Source: Planctopirus ephydatiae
GTDB lineage: Bacteria; Planctomycetota; Planctomycetia; Planctomycetales; Planctomycetaceae
Direction of reading: 5' to 3'
Assembly (NCBI RefSeq): GCF_007752345.1
Contig: NZ_CP036299.1
Span: forward strand, 3,311,501-3,375,500
Length of the DNA stretch: 64,000 nt
In this document: piece by piece, positions 56,068 through 64,000 of the stretch
Numbering within the stretch: position 1 is the first letter of the stretch
Layout: the number at the start of each line of letters is the position of its first letter
The notes under the pieces: model-generated
The model's input: only the letters and a program-made list of their open reading frames with translations
Told to the model about the DNA's origin: nothing
Databases searched by the model: none
Made by a program: the position numbers and the translations under genes

Positions 56068-59000
56068 TTGAAATCATCTTCGGACAATCGATCTTTGGAA
56101 GTTTCTGCACTGACCCGCGAGATCGCAGGCTATCTCAACTTGTCGGGAGGTCGTCGTGATACGCAGTTTCTGATGAGATTGAACCAGTTGGCACGACTGG
56201 CTCCTCAGTGGAAACTCCAGCAGAAACTGCTCAACGAAACTCTTGAAGCCTGCCATCAGGAAAATGTCACTGGCTTTGAGAATATTGAACAAGGCCAGAG
56301 TGCCATCAGCCTGGCATTCGACCACGTCTTCCCAGCTTATGTGAATCACCACCAGGATTTGCTGGGACATCTGGAACCTGAAACGCTCCAACTGCCATTC
56401 TTTCTTGGCAGAATCTTCGAATCGATTCTGGAGCAGGGGGGGCCCTGGAATGAAGAACCAAGGATTGTCGATGGCTCACTGCGCATTTTGAATGACTTCC
56501 TCGGCTATCGGCCAATGGCCTTACTGGAAAATCAGCGCAAGCTCGAACCCTATGCCAACGAGCGATTCTGCCCGCTGCCACTTTACATCAAAGGAGCAGG
56601 TGTCGGTGAATCTCCGTATCGGGAGATCATCGAGAAGTCGCTCGAACTCCTTACGAATACGACTCCCGAAATTCTGACAGATGCCTGGTTTTATCTCCCG
56701 AATCTCGATGAACTCTCTCTCGATCCCCGGGCACACGATCATCTTCATCCAGCCAACAAGCGAACAAATTACCTGTTCGGCGAGTGGGATCCCCATCTGA
56801 TAGACCTGCACGGCATGTACCGTCGGTTTGTCGTGAGAAAAGTCATTCTGGACGCTCTTCTGAAATGGATGGGCGAGCAGAAAAAAGTGCCTCATGATGA
56901 ACTTGTTTATGATGCAGCCGCCGTACTTGCAGGCACCATTCTCATGGCTTCGGCCATTAGTGGTGCAGGGCCAGAAACGCATGATTCGACCATTACGTTA
57001 ACATCGCTGCTGCCACGTGTGGCCAGACAGCGAGACCGCTTCTATGCCACGCTTCTGGAAAACGCTGAAGGTGCCAGAGCCAAGCGGCTTCAAAAACAGG
57101 CCAAGGTCACGCAACAGCCCTTTGGGCACGTGCGACAGCACCTCAATATGTATCTGGCCGAATATGGAGCCCAGCAGGTTCAAAGACGGCATCTGGCCTA
57201 TCTGTTTGCACGCATGGGCTATGCGGATGAAGCCCGGCGACAGGCAGGTATCATCCCCGCGGCTGCAGCACGCTTCGATTGTGAAATCCAGTGGCGGTTT
57301 ACGTTTTTCCGCAAAGAAATCGAGAAGGGCGATCTCGATCAGGCTTGCCGATTGATCGATGAGATTGAAGGTTTCCTGCATCGGGGAATCCGCTGCGGAG
57401 CCATTGTCGATCCTTGGAATATCCTGGGCTTTCAGGGGCACTTCCCGCTGTTTTCTTCCCGAGAAGACAGTGTGCCTGATCAACGTGTTGAACAACTGTT
57501 GAATCTGGTCGAATTGATTTTAGAAGCCTATGCCATTGCCCTGCAGGATGCAGCAGTCCGTGGCAGAACAGATCGCTATAACGAACTGAAACGAAAATTC
57601 TCGCGCTTTGCCGAATGGTGGGATCGATTCGGCACACCAACTGTCGCCGATCTCCCCCTGGTTCAAGGCCAGGAATCTTACGATTCGGCGTTGCATGTGG
57701 CTGAAACACTTTCCGAATGGCGATCTGCCGGTGAAGCTGCCGGTGATGTGCAGTTCTGGCGGCAGCATGTTGATCGATTTGAATCATCCAAAGCGTATGC
57801 TCAGGTCGTTGAATCTCTCCTGGATCGTAAAGACACCGTGGCCTCGCTGGGCCTGCTGATTCAATGGCTGAGTCAGGTGGAAGAAGTGGGACTCGAGTCG
57901 GGTCCGCATTCACTGTTCGGATTGATGGTCGACTGGCTCGAATTAGCGCTCGATTCCAATTCACAACCTCCGCAACCACAGTGGAAGAACATTTTGCGTA
58001 TGTTCGATTCTGTGGAAGCCAATGCGGGTGAATTATGGACGATTCCCCGGCTCTCGACAGTACTTCAAGGTGGGATTCAGCAGGAGCATGAAACCACCTC
58101 TGGCGAAGACGAAGCCAATGATGGCGACAGCACATTGTTTGGAGCCGCATACGATGGCATGGTCTTTCGCGATACAGCGAACGACGGACTGGAAAGCGAT
58201 ACGGCCGACAGTGGTGGTAGTTCAGAACCGGGTGAATTTGAAGTTATTGAGACCTTGCTGGAACCGAGGCTCAAATTCGCCCGCATGATGACGCAGATGT
58301 GGCAGATCGCTGCCAGCGAATGCACCATGGCTGAGGCCACGCAGAAGTCCACATCGTCAGAAGAAACCAGTCGTCCTGCAGCATTTTTCCCGGCAGATCA
58401 TGTGGAAGAATGGCTCAAACAATGCGTCGAACTCCAACAGCAATTAAAACTGCTGATGGAAGATCTCGAAAAGCACGGCGTGATCGAATCGAGCGGCGAT
58501 CATGAAGCGAACATCGAGTTCGACATGCAGATCCAGACCAAGTTCTATCTGCTGCAATCGATTATCTATATCCAGATCAGCGCTCAGGTCGCGCGGTGGT
58601 GTCTTGAAGCCTTGCTGGCCGAAACCACAGGAAAAATCGTCGCCAGCGACCACGAAGAACAAATGATCGTGGAGTCGATTTTAGGGATATTGAGACGTGA
58701 TCCTGCGGAAGTTCGCAAGCTTTTGCCTGCACTATTAAAGGAGTTGCAAAAGCGTCCACTCCTGTACATCCCACTGGAGCACGATGGCGATCCCGGCGAA
58801 ATGCTCAATGCACGAATCGCGCAGGCGATTATCCGCTTCATGCTCTGCCATTTGCCGAGGCTCGGCCTGCTCAAGGAGACGTGGCATCTGCTACAGGCCG
58901 CACATGAAATGGAACGCTCATCCCGGCCCGCCGGTATGGCTGTGACAGAGTTCGACCGATTGTTCCGCATCGCCCTCAGGAATTCGCTTGAAAGTATTAT

Positions 59001-60051
59001 CCATGCCTCCCGTCAGTGGCAGAGAGGCAAGTTCGCGGATGAAGATCTCATCGAAATTGTTGGCTCGACTGTCGAACATTATCTCGATCAATGGCTCGAT
59101 CACAGCTCAACCATGCGGCTCTCGACTGTTGAATCGTTGAAGATGGATGGCGTGTGGGATCAGACCCGAGAGTTCATCAAGAAGTATGGCAACGAATTTT
59201 TGAATGCTCGCGTGCTGACACTTGGGAACCTCCGCACCATTCTGCACCAGGGGATCGAGAAATATCTCGCTTATCTGGAGGAATCTGAAGACCCGCTCCA
59301 TCCCATCCCGCTTTTGGAAGATATCCGCGGAGGAAAGATCAGCACGCGAGAAGCTTCTGAAACATTGCGGCTGATCTATCAGGTGATTGTCGATCGCTTT
59401 GATCGATTTCTGGAATACAATTCCACCACAACGCAATCCGACTATGGGCAACTCTTTTTCTCGCTGCTCGACTTCTTAAGATTGGAAACTTCTTACGAAC
59501 GGGATGCCTGGAATCTGCTCCCTGTCGCGATTGCTCATGAAGTCTTGACCAGGCAAGGCAGGCAGGAAGCTGCTGAGATCTGGGAAGAGGTTTTTACAGT
59601 CAAAACCGAAGATATGTCTGAGCGACATCTGGCGGAACTGAAAAAACTCGAACGGCAATATGGCATGCGCTTGCCATCTGTCACGAGTCATCTGCAGGAG
59701 CGATTCGTTAAACCACTGGCTGTTAACAACATGCTGGCATTGATCCCTCGGGCTGTCGAAGAGGCCAAGAAGACGCCGATGGAAACTATTGCCATCCGAT
59801 CGCTGGTGGAACAGATCGAAGAGTATCTCAAGAGTTCGCTGGGCTCAGGGCTCGATGTGCCCCATTGGCTCAGAGCTTTGGAAGAAGAACTCAATGAGGG
59901 TATCAGCCATTCAGGATGGACGGGTGCCGATGCAGAGCCCGAACTCAACCTTCTGGGACTGAATTTTACTCTTCGAGAAATGCGTCAGCAGCTTAAAACA
60001 TGGAAAGCACCGCCGGGTGGCCGTAAGAAGAACGATTCAGGAAATGCCTGA
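56068..60051 (+). CDS. Very long helical protein of unknown function
   Basis: This 1,327-residue protein probably starts at a TTG at 56068 with AGGGA upstream; no ATG lies close. It has no signal peptide or membrane helix and looks cytoplasmic. Composition is helix-rich with many Leu, Glu and Arg residues; an internal acidic, Ser/Asp-rich linker lies about residues 675-725. Segments such as LAYLFARMGYADEARRQAG hint at TPR or other alpha-solenoid repeats, but no motif is clear. No nucleotide-binding P-loop or nuclease motif is found. It is divergent from the channel operon across a shared regulatory gap, which suggests a functional link. I do not recognise the family. Confidence 0.75.
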   Translation: MKSSSDNRSLEVSALTREIAGYLNLSGGRRDTQFLMRLNQLARLAPQWKLQQKLLNETLEACHQENVTGFENIEQGQSAISLAFDHVFPAYVNHHQDLLGHLEPETLQLPFFLGRIFESILEQGGPWNEEPRIVDGSLRILNDFLGYRPMALLENQRKLEPYANERFCPLPLYIKGAGVGESPYREIIEKSLELLTNTTPEILTDAWFYLPNLDELSLDPRAHDHLHPANKRTNYLFGEWDPHLIDLHGMYRRFVVRKVILDALLKWMGEQKKVPHDELVYDAAAVLAGTILMASAISGAGPETHDSTITLTSLLPRVARQRDRFYATLLENAEGARAKRLQKQAKVTQQPFGHVRQHLNMYLAEYGAQQVQRRHLAYLFARMGYADEARRQAGIIPAAAARFDCEIQWRFTFFRKEIEKGDLDQACRLIDEIEGFLHRGIRCGAIVDPWNILGFQGHFPLFSSREDSVPDQRVEQLLNLVELILEAYAIALQDAAVRGRTDRYNELKRKFSRFAEWWDRFGTPTVADLPLVQGQESYDSALHVAETLSEWRSAGEAAGDVQFWRQHVDRFESSKAYAQVVESLLDRKDTVASLGLLIQWLSQVEEVGLESGPHSLFGLMVDWLELALDSNSQPPQPQWKNILRMFDSVEANAGELWTIPRLSTVLQGGIQQEHETTSGEDEANDGDSTLFGAAYDGMVFRDTANDGLESDTADSGGSSEPGEFEVIETLLEPRLKFARMMTQMWQIAASECTMAEATQKSTSSEETSRPAAFFPADHVEEWLKQCVELQQQLKLLMEDLEKHGVIESSGDHEANIEFDMQIQTKFYLLQSIIYIQISAQVARWCLEALLAETTGKIVASDHEEQMIVESILGILRRDPAEVRKLLPALLKELQKRPLLYIPLEHDGDPGEMLNARIAQAIIRFMLCHLPRLGLLKETWHLLQAAHEMERSSRPAGMAVTEFDRLFRIALRNSLESIIHASRQWQRGKFADEDLIEIVGSTVEHYLDQWLDHSSTMRLSTVESLKMDGVWDQTREFIKKYGNEFLNARVLTLGNLRTILHQGIEKYLAYLEESEDPLHPIPLLEDIRGGKISTREASETLRLIYQVIVDRFDRFLEYNSTTTQSDYGQLFFSLLDFLRLETSYERDAWNLLPVAIAHEVLTRQGRQEAAEIWEEVFTVKTEDMSERHLAELKKLERQYGMRLPSVTSHLQERFVKPLAVNNMLALIPRAVEEAKKTPMETIAIRSLVEQIEEYLKSSLGSGLDVPHWLRALEEELNEGISHSGWTGADAEPELNLLGLNFTLREMRQQLKTWKAPPGGRKKNDSGNA

Positions 60052-60074
60052 TTGATGAATGCGTAGAATAGATT

Positions 60075-60096
60075 CACTCAGCATCATTTCTGAGTG
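60075..60096. terminator. Bidirectional hairpin terminator
   Basis: CACTCAG (60075-60081) pairs with CTGAGTG (60090-60096) around the loop CATCATTT, with an outer AGAT/ATCT pairing. It is in the 91-base gap between convergent genes (the large helical protein and the HD-GYP gene), the expected place for a shared terminator. Confidence 0.55.
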
Positions 60097-60142
60097 GGTG
60101 GATCTATAGAATTTGCAAGCTTCCGATCTTCGATCCCTGGAT

Positions 60143-61462
60143 TTACCACTCTTCCCTCTTCTGCACGTCACTCCATTGAGGAAGCAGACCATCGAGGCTG
60201 CTGACAATCCGCAGGTGTGAGACTCGAGCCAGATTGATCGATTCACCCGGAATGGAAGTCGAAACTCCTGGAGTTTCTATGCGCACATTTGGTTCAGCAA
60301 ATCGTTCACGATTGGACAACACGACTTTTGCAGTGCGCCCGTCGTTGAGCTTTACATAACTCCCTACAGGAAAGAGGGAAATCAGGTGCAATAAAGCCCT
60401 GACAGATAAAGAGTCGAAATGGCCGGCTCGTGTCCCTTCCAGCAAATGTTCAATAGCTGCATAGGGGGATATTCCCGGGCGGTGTGGTCGCGGTGAGATC
60501 AACGCCAGATAGGTATCCGCTACAGCCGCAATACGCGAAAGTGGATGAATCTGATTGCCGCTGCGCTGCCGGGGATAACCTGAGCCATCCATTCGTTCGT
60601 GCATCTGGTAAGCCACAAGTTTGGCACCATGTGTCACGGTGGGCTCTTTGCTGAGCAGATCGCAGATGTAGATCGGATGCTTCATGATCTCGAGCTGGCT
60701 GCCGGCATTCAGCCTGCGATCAGCTTTCAGTTTTTGGGCAACTTTCAGCATCCCCGAATCATGGATCAGACAACCAAAGCTCAAATCGAGAAGTTCGTCC
60801 TTTCGAAAGCCCATCAAAGTGGCCATCGCCGATGCCAGCATCGATGTCTTCAAACCATGCTGCATGGGATATCGATCAAGTACTGGCTGCGAACCATTCT
60901 CAGCAAAAAGATCAATATCGCGGCTCATCAGAATCAGATTCTGTCGAGCCACACCGGTGACGGCGTTCGTGTTGACTTTGCCTTTCGTACCAATATCAAG
61001 AAAGACATCTTTCAACTGCCCCAGCGATCTCTCAACTCCTTGCTGAATTTCTCGAACGAGTGCCGGAGAAGGGTCAACGTTACTTCTCTGCGAGACATCA
61101 TGAATGAACGAATCCGGTTTGATATTCCATTTTGGAGTCGGCGGAGTTGCGGGCGTTGCCGATGTCTCTTGAGCAGGTGCCGTCTTGGCACCTGCCCGAT
61201 ACGTGCCACCAATCCGCCCTGGGCCGGAGACATTGTTCAGTTCATTTTTATGAACATGCACGAACTTAACGCCGCGACGGGCCATCAATTCGAGCAGATG
61301 AGAAGTGATGCGAGTTCCCGCAGCGAGCAATAGGGGAAAGGTCGGCTTATCCGCATCGTAGAGCGGAGACCGCAAATTGGCCCCGGGCCGAAGACGATCG
61401 ATCGAAATGATCTGATAGTCGGCCCTGAGACTGGCTGATGAAGGACTTGTCGCTGGACCCAT
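60143..61462 (-). CDS. HD-GYP domain cyclic-di-GMP phosphodiesterase-like protein
   Basis: From the ATG at 61462 this is 439 residues; the frame is open to a TTG at 61621 and starts are uncertain because no good ribosome-binding site is visible. The N-terminal part (DYQIISIDRLRPGANLRSPLYD, about residues 15-80) resembles a DUF3391-like sensor domain. The HD pair is in GCLIHDSGML (about 232), and the GYP signature is MHERMDGSGYPRQRSG (about 285-300), then AVADTYLALISPRPHR. All metal-site residues look intact, so activity against c-di-GMP is plausible. A beta-rich C-terminal extension follows the HD-GYP core. It is divergent from mutL. Confidence 0.8.
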   Translation of the reverse strand: MGPATSPSSASLRADYQIISIDRLRPGANLRSPLYDADKPTFPLLLAAGTRITSHLLELMARRGVKFVHVHKNELNNVSGPGRIGGTYRAGAKTAPAQETSATPATPPTPKWNIKPDSFIHDVSQRSNVDPSPALVREIQQGVERSLGQLKDVFLDIGTKGKVNTNAVTGVARQNLILMSRDIDLFAENGSQPVLDRYPMQHGLKTSMLASAMATLMGFRKDELLDLSFGCLIHDSGMLKVAQKLKADRRLNAGSQLEIMKHPIYICDLLSKEPTVTHGAKLVAYQMHERMDGSGYPRQRSGNQIHPLSRIAAVADTYLALISPRPHRPGISPYAAIEHLLEGTRAGHFDSLSVRALLHLISLFPVGSYVKLNDGRTAKVVLSNRERFAEPNVRIETPGVSTSIPGESINLARVSHLRIVSSLDGLLPQWSDVQKREEW

Positions 61463-61734
61463 GTGAAGGAAACTTGGCTTCAGTGGGAGGAGATTTTGGT
61501 GGTTCGATTCCGGTGAAAGACTGCTGACAGAAACTCTCACTAGCAAGGGTAGCTCATAGATTTCGCAGAACATGAAAAACTTTTGCGGGATCGATGCTGA
61601 CACAGGTTCTGTGAAGGTCAAAACCGGTTACACTGCAGAGTTTGTGCGTCATGGTCGCTGGCTGTGAGGCGGAGTTTCAACAGGGATGATTCCGCCAGGA
61701 AACAGAGAGCGAAAAGGGCAACCAAGAGATAGCC

Positions 61735-63813
61735 ATGGGTCGGATACAACAGCTCTCCAACAGTGTAGTGAACAAAATCGCAGCAGGCGAAGTCATCGAG
61801 CGCCCTGCTAGTGTGGTGAAAGAACTGATCGAAAATAGCATTGATTCCGGCGCACTTCGGGTCGAAGTCGATATTGCCGCAGGTGGCAGCGAATATATTC
61901 GTGTGACCGATGATGGAGGAGGCATTCACGCGGATGACATTCTCCTCGCCGTGACCACACATGCGACCAGCAAGATCCGCACAGCTGACGACCTGTTTCA
62001 GATTTCCACACTCGGTTTTCGAGGCGAGGCTTTGGCGTCGATTGCCGAAGTGAGCCAACTGAGAATCCGGTCGCGAATGCCAGATAGCGATGTGGGGTCC
62101 GAGTTGGTCGTCAACCTGGGTGAGCGGGGAGAAGTCGTTCCTTGCGGCTGTGCTGGGGGGACCTGCATCGAGATTCGTCAGTTGTTTGCCAATACGCCTG
62201 TCCGCAGAAAGTTTCTCAAGAGCGATGCCACCGAATTCGGACACATCAGTGAGCAATTTACCCGGATTGCACTGGCCCGCTCACATGTTCACATGGTGCT
62301 CCGTCACAACGATAAAATTGTGTACGAACTCCCCGCCACAGACCGACTGATTGACCGTCTCGAAATGTTCTACGGTTCCGCCATTTCCGAGCAGTTGATC
62401 TCGATTGATCATCAACTGGGAGAAATGCGACTCTGGGGTTATGTCGGCCATCCGGCTGTTAATAAAGCCACGCGGAAATGGCAGCATCTTTTCTTGAACG
62501 GACGCTGGTTCCAGGATCGATCGATTCAACATGCTCTGTCCGAAGCTTATCGCGGCCTGATCATGGTGCAGCGTCATCCGATCTGTTTTCTCTTTCTCGA
62601 ACTCAACCCGGCTGATGTCGATGTCAATGTGCACCCCACCAAGGTGGAAGTGCGCTTTCAAGATCCGCAATCGATCTATCGACTCATGCTCTCATCACTG
62701 CGCAATCGATTTCTCGGCATGGATCTCGACAGCAAGCTCAAGGTTCCTTCTGAAGCCAGCACAGTCGATCCTCAAGAGCAGAATGAAATTCAGAAAGAGT
62801 TCTCCCAATGGGCAAAGACAGAACTTTTCAAAACTGCTGAGATCGCTGGGTCTCCGCTCATGGTTCGATCGACGTTCGGCGGTGCCAACGCAAATAGTCC
62901 ACTCTCGCTGCTTTCACCGAACCTGCCAGATTCAGCCACTTCTTCGTGGAGCTTGGAAATCGCTCCCGGATTGAATCGCTTCGAGACTGAGAATCTGGAA
63001 TGGTCGGCCACGTCTCACCGGATCGTCAACAGAGTCAATTCACCATCGCATTTTGATCAGCCAGGCCATTCCGAATCGACGGATGCCATGGAGAGGTCCG
63101 AAATCGACGAGACGGCATGCGCAGAGCAGCCCGAGAAATCTGATCATAAACCGGACTCCTCTCAGGCTGGGGAAATCTCTGAAGTTCCTCATGCCGCTGC
63201 GCGCCAGAACCATCATTTCTCGACAGAATTCCTGGAAGGTGTGCGAGCGCTGCAGATTCATGATTGCTATCTGGTGGTCGAAACTCCAGAAGGAATGACG
63301 GTCATCGATCAGCATGCTTTGCATGAACGAATTCTTTACGAAGAATTCCGCCGTCGAGTACATAGCAAGGCCATGGAATCGCAGCGACTGCTCATCCCGG
63401 TACCGATTGCTCTGGGATTTCGGGGATCCAGCCTGCTTCTCGATTGCCGGGAAGCGTTAGATCAACTGGGATTCGAGATTTGCGAATTCGGGCAGGGAAC
63501 CATTCTCCTTTCGGCCTACCCGGCGATGCTCGGGAAACTGAATCAGGAGCAATTGCTTCGTGATCTGGCGGAACAATTGGAGTCTTCGTCACTTGAAAGT
63601 GCTCATCGCGATATTCTGGATGAGCTACTGAATATGATGGCTTGTAAGGCGGCTGTAAAATCGGGGCAGAAGTTGAGCCAGGAGGAAATCGAAGAGCTGT
63701 TGCGACAAAGACATCTCGTCGCTGATGCTCATCATTGTCCTCATGGCCGGCCTACGGCACTCAATCTGTCAAGAACCGAACTTGATCGGCAATTCGGACG
63801 TCTGGGCTCCTGA
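61735..63813 (+). CDS. mutL: DNA mismatch repair protein MutL
   Basis: This 692-residue protein joins MutS-bound mismatches to strand excision. The GHKL ATPase domain shows KELIENSIDSGA (about residues 30-41), VTDDGGGI and STLGFRGEALASI (about 93-105). A hydrophilic linker (about 335-490) leads to the C-terminal dimerisation/endonuclease domain. The metal-dependent endonuclease motif DQHA-x2-E-x4-E is present at D525-E536, with ACKAAVKSGQ and CPHGRP following. It is therefore the nicking type found in bacteria without MutH, as opposed to the E. coli type. GAGATAGCC lies just before the ATG. mutS is not in the window. Confidence 0.93.
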   Translation: MGRIQQLSNSVVNKIAAGEVIERPASVVKELIENSIDSGALRVEVDIAAGGSEYIRVTDDGGGIHADDILLAVTTHATSKIRTADDLFQISTLGFRGEALASIAEVSQLRIRSRMPDSDVGSELVVNLGERGEVVPCGCAGGTCIEIRQLFANTPVRRKFLKSDATEFGHISEQFTRIALARSHVHMVLRHNDKIVYELPATDRLIDRLEMFYGSAISEQLISIDHQLGEMRLWGYVGHPAVNKATRKWQHLFLNGRWFQDRSIQHALSEAYRGLIMVQRHPICFLFLELNPADVDVNVHPTKVEVRFQDPQSIYRLMLSSLRNRFLGMDLDSKLKVPSEASTVDPQEQNEIQKEFSQWAKTELFKTAEIAGSPLMVRSTFGGANANSPLSLLSPNLPDSATSSWSLEIAPGLNRFETENLEWSATSHRIVNRVNSPSHFDQPGHSESTDAMERSEIDETACAEQPEKSDHKPDSSQAGEISEVPHAAARQNHHFSTEFLEGVRALQIHDCYLVVETPEGMTVIDQHALHERILYEEFRRRVHSKAMESQRLLIPVPIALGFRGSSLLLDCREALDQLGFEICEFGQGTILLSAYPAMLGKLNQEQLLRDLAEQLESSSLESAHRDILDELLNMMACKAAVKSGQKLSQEEIEELLRQRHLVADAHHCPHGRPTALNLSRTELDRQFGRLGS

Positions 63814-63864
63814 TGGCTGTTTGAATGACGATTTCTATCCACGCATCAATTGATAGGGCATATC

Positions 63865-64000
63865 GTGGCGTCGCAGATTTGTGTTGGAATAGGCCGCACC
63901 AGGCACCAGATGATGATTGCGGAACATCAGGCACTGGCGCAAAAAGGTGCCGAGCTGGTGGAACTCCGGGTGGATTACCTGTCGCGAACACCCGATATGA
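63865..64000 (+). CDS. Type I 3-dehydroquinate dehydratase, 3' truncated by window edge
   Basis: A frame from a GTG (AGGG upstream) runs off the window end after 45 codons. ASQICVGIGRTRHQMMIAEH then QKGAELVELRVDYLSR matches the N-terminal strand and the ELR motif of type I 3-dehydroquinases (AroD). The protein could be single-domain or fused to shikimate dehydrogenase (AroDE), as in plants and some planctomycetes; this cannot be told from 45 residues. It starts 51 bases after mutL. Confidence 0.65.
   Translation, partial: MASQICVGIGRTRHQMMIAEHQALAQKGAELVELRVDYLSRTPDM

Noticed and set aside
57299-58150. 283-codon minus-strand frame inside the 1,327-residue gene
   Set aside because: Composition is rich in Arg, His and Pro, typical of a shadow frame, and no motif is present.
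50818-60051. Zorya-type anti-phage system (ZorA-like channel with long tail, ZorB-like partner, large adjacent gene)
   Set aside because: The channel tail recalls ZorA, but the partners have no visible OmpA-like peptidoglycan-binding domain, and the large adjacent protein has no helicase or nuclease motif as in ZorD. No other defence genes are near.
61618-62256. 212-codon minus-strand frame overlapping the mutL start
   Set aside because: It is antisense to the highly conserved MutL ATPase domain and has no domain of its own.
1-64000. tRNA, rRNA, insertion sequence or prophage genes
   Set aside because: Gaps are short and I found no cloverleaf-like sequence, transposase, integrase or phage structural gene in either strand.

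Overview
The window looks like chromosomal DNA of a planctomycete, probably of the Planctopirus/Schlesneria/Gimesia kind. This is inferred from gene content, not from any marker gene. The evidence is a DUF1549/DUF1553 protein followed by a DUF1501 protein, very long envelope proteins of unknown function (about 1,300 and 2,356 residues), a Bat-like von Willebrand operon with several HtrA-type proteins, and a MotA/TolQ/ExbB channel gene with two unusual TolR-like partners. I see no rRNA, tRNA, insertion sequence, prophage or CRISPR array. Coding density is high and many genes overlap by ATGA or TAATG.

Layout. (1) 1-16546, plus strand: a cell-envelope operon. It begins inside a BatA-like gene, then a VWA/glutamine-amidotransferase-fold membrane protein, a DUF4175-like membrane protein, a repeat-rich coiled-coil protein, a small secreted protein, an NPCBM-domain protein and three HtrA-family proteins. 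Only the first HtrA keeps a full Ser-His-Asp triad. (2) 16766-18271: a Tat-exported Gfo/Idh/MocA oxidoreductase. (3) 18341-25923, minus strand: a Tad/Flp pilus operon (prepilin peptidase, TadE, CpaB, TadG-like, TadA, TadB, TadC) without secretin, TadZ/CpaE or pilin genes in the window. (4) 26354-38263, plus strand: an inositol-monophosphatase-family gene, then two coupled genes for giant membrane-anchored beta-rich proteins. The second looks like a fusion of two units. (5) 38290-44274: UppP, two membrane proteins, and the DUF1549/1553 plus DUF1501 pair. (6) 44343-50533: TyrA, a PurL with an extended PurS-like N-terminus, a small secreted/anchored protein and a glycerate kinase. (7) 50818-60051: an ExbB/TolQ-like channel with two TolR-like subunits (minus strand), divergent from a 1,327-residue helical protein. 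(8) 60143-64000: an HD-GYP protein, MutL, and the start of a type I 3-dehydroquinate dehydratase.

How the genes work together. Regions 1, 3, 4 and 7 are all envelope machinery: stress-type proteases with VWA scaffolds, a pilus, giant anchored proteins, and a proton-driven energy transducer. The rest are housekeeping genes (aromatic amino acid and purine synthesis, mismatch repair, undecaprenyl phosphate recycling). The strongest candidates for undescribed biology are the asymmetric TolR-like pair at 50818-54218, where one subunit keeps the transmembrane aspartate and the other has alanine at the same residue number; the HtrA trio with progressive loss of catalytic residues; and the giant proteins at 27297-38263. 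Start codons were chosen from Shine-Dalgarno-like sequences, overlaps and signal peptides; uncertain ones are marked.
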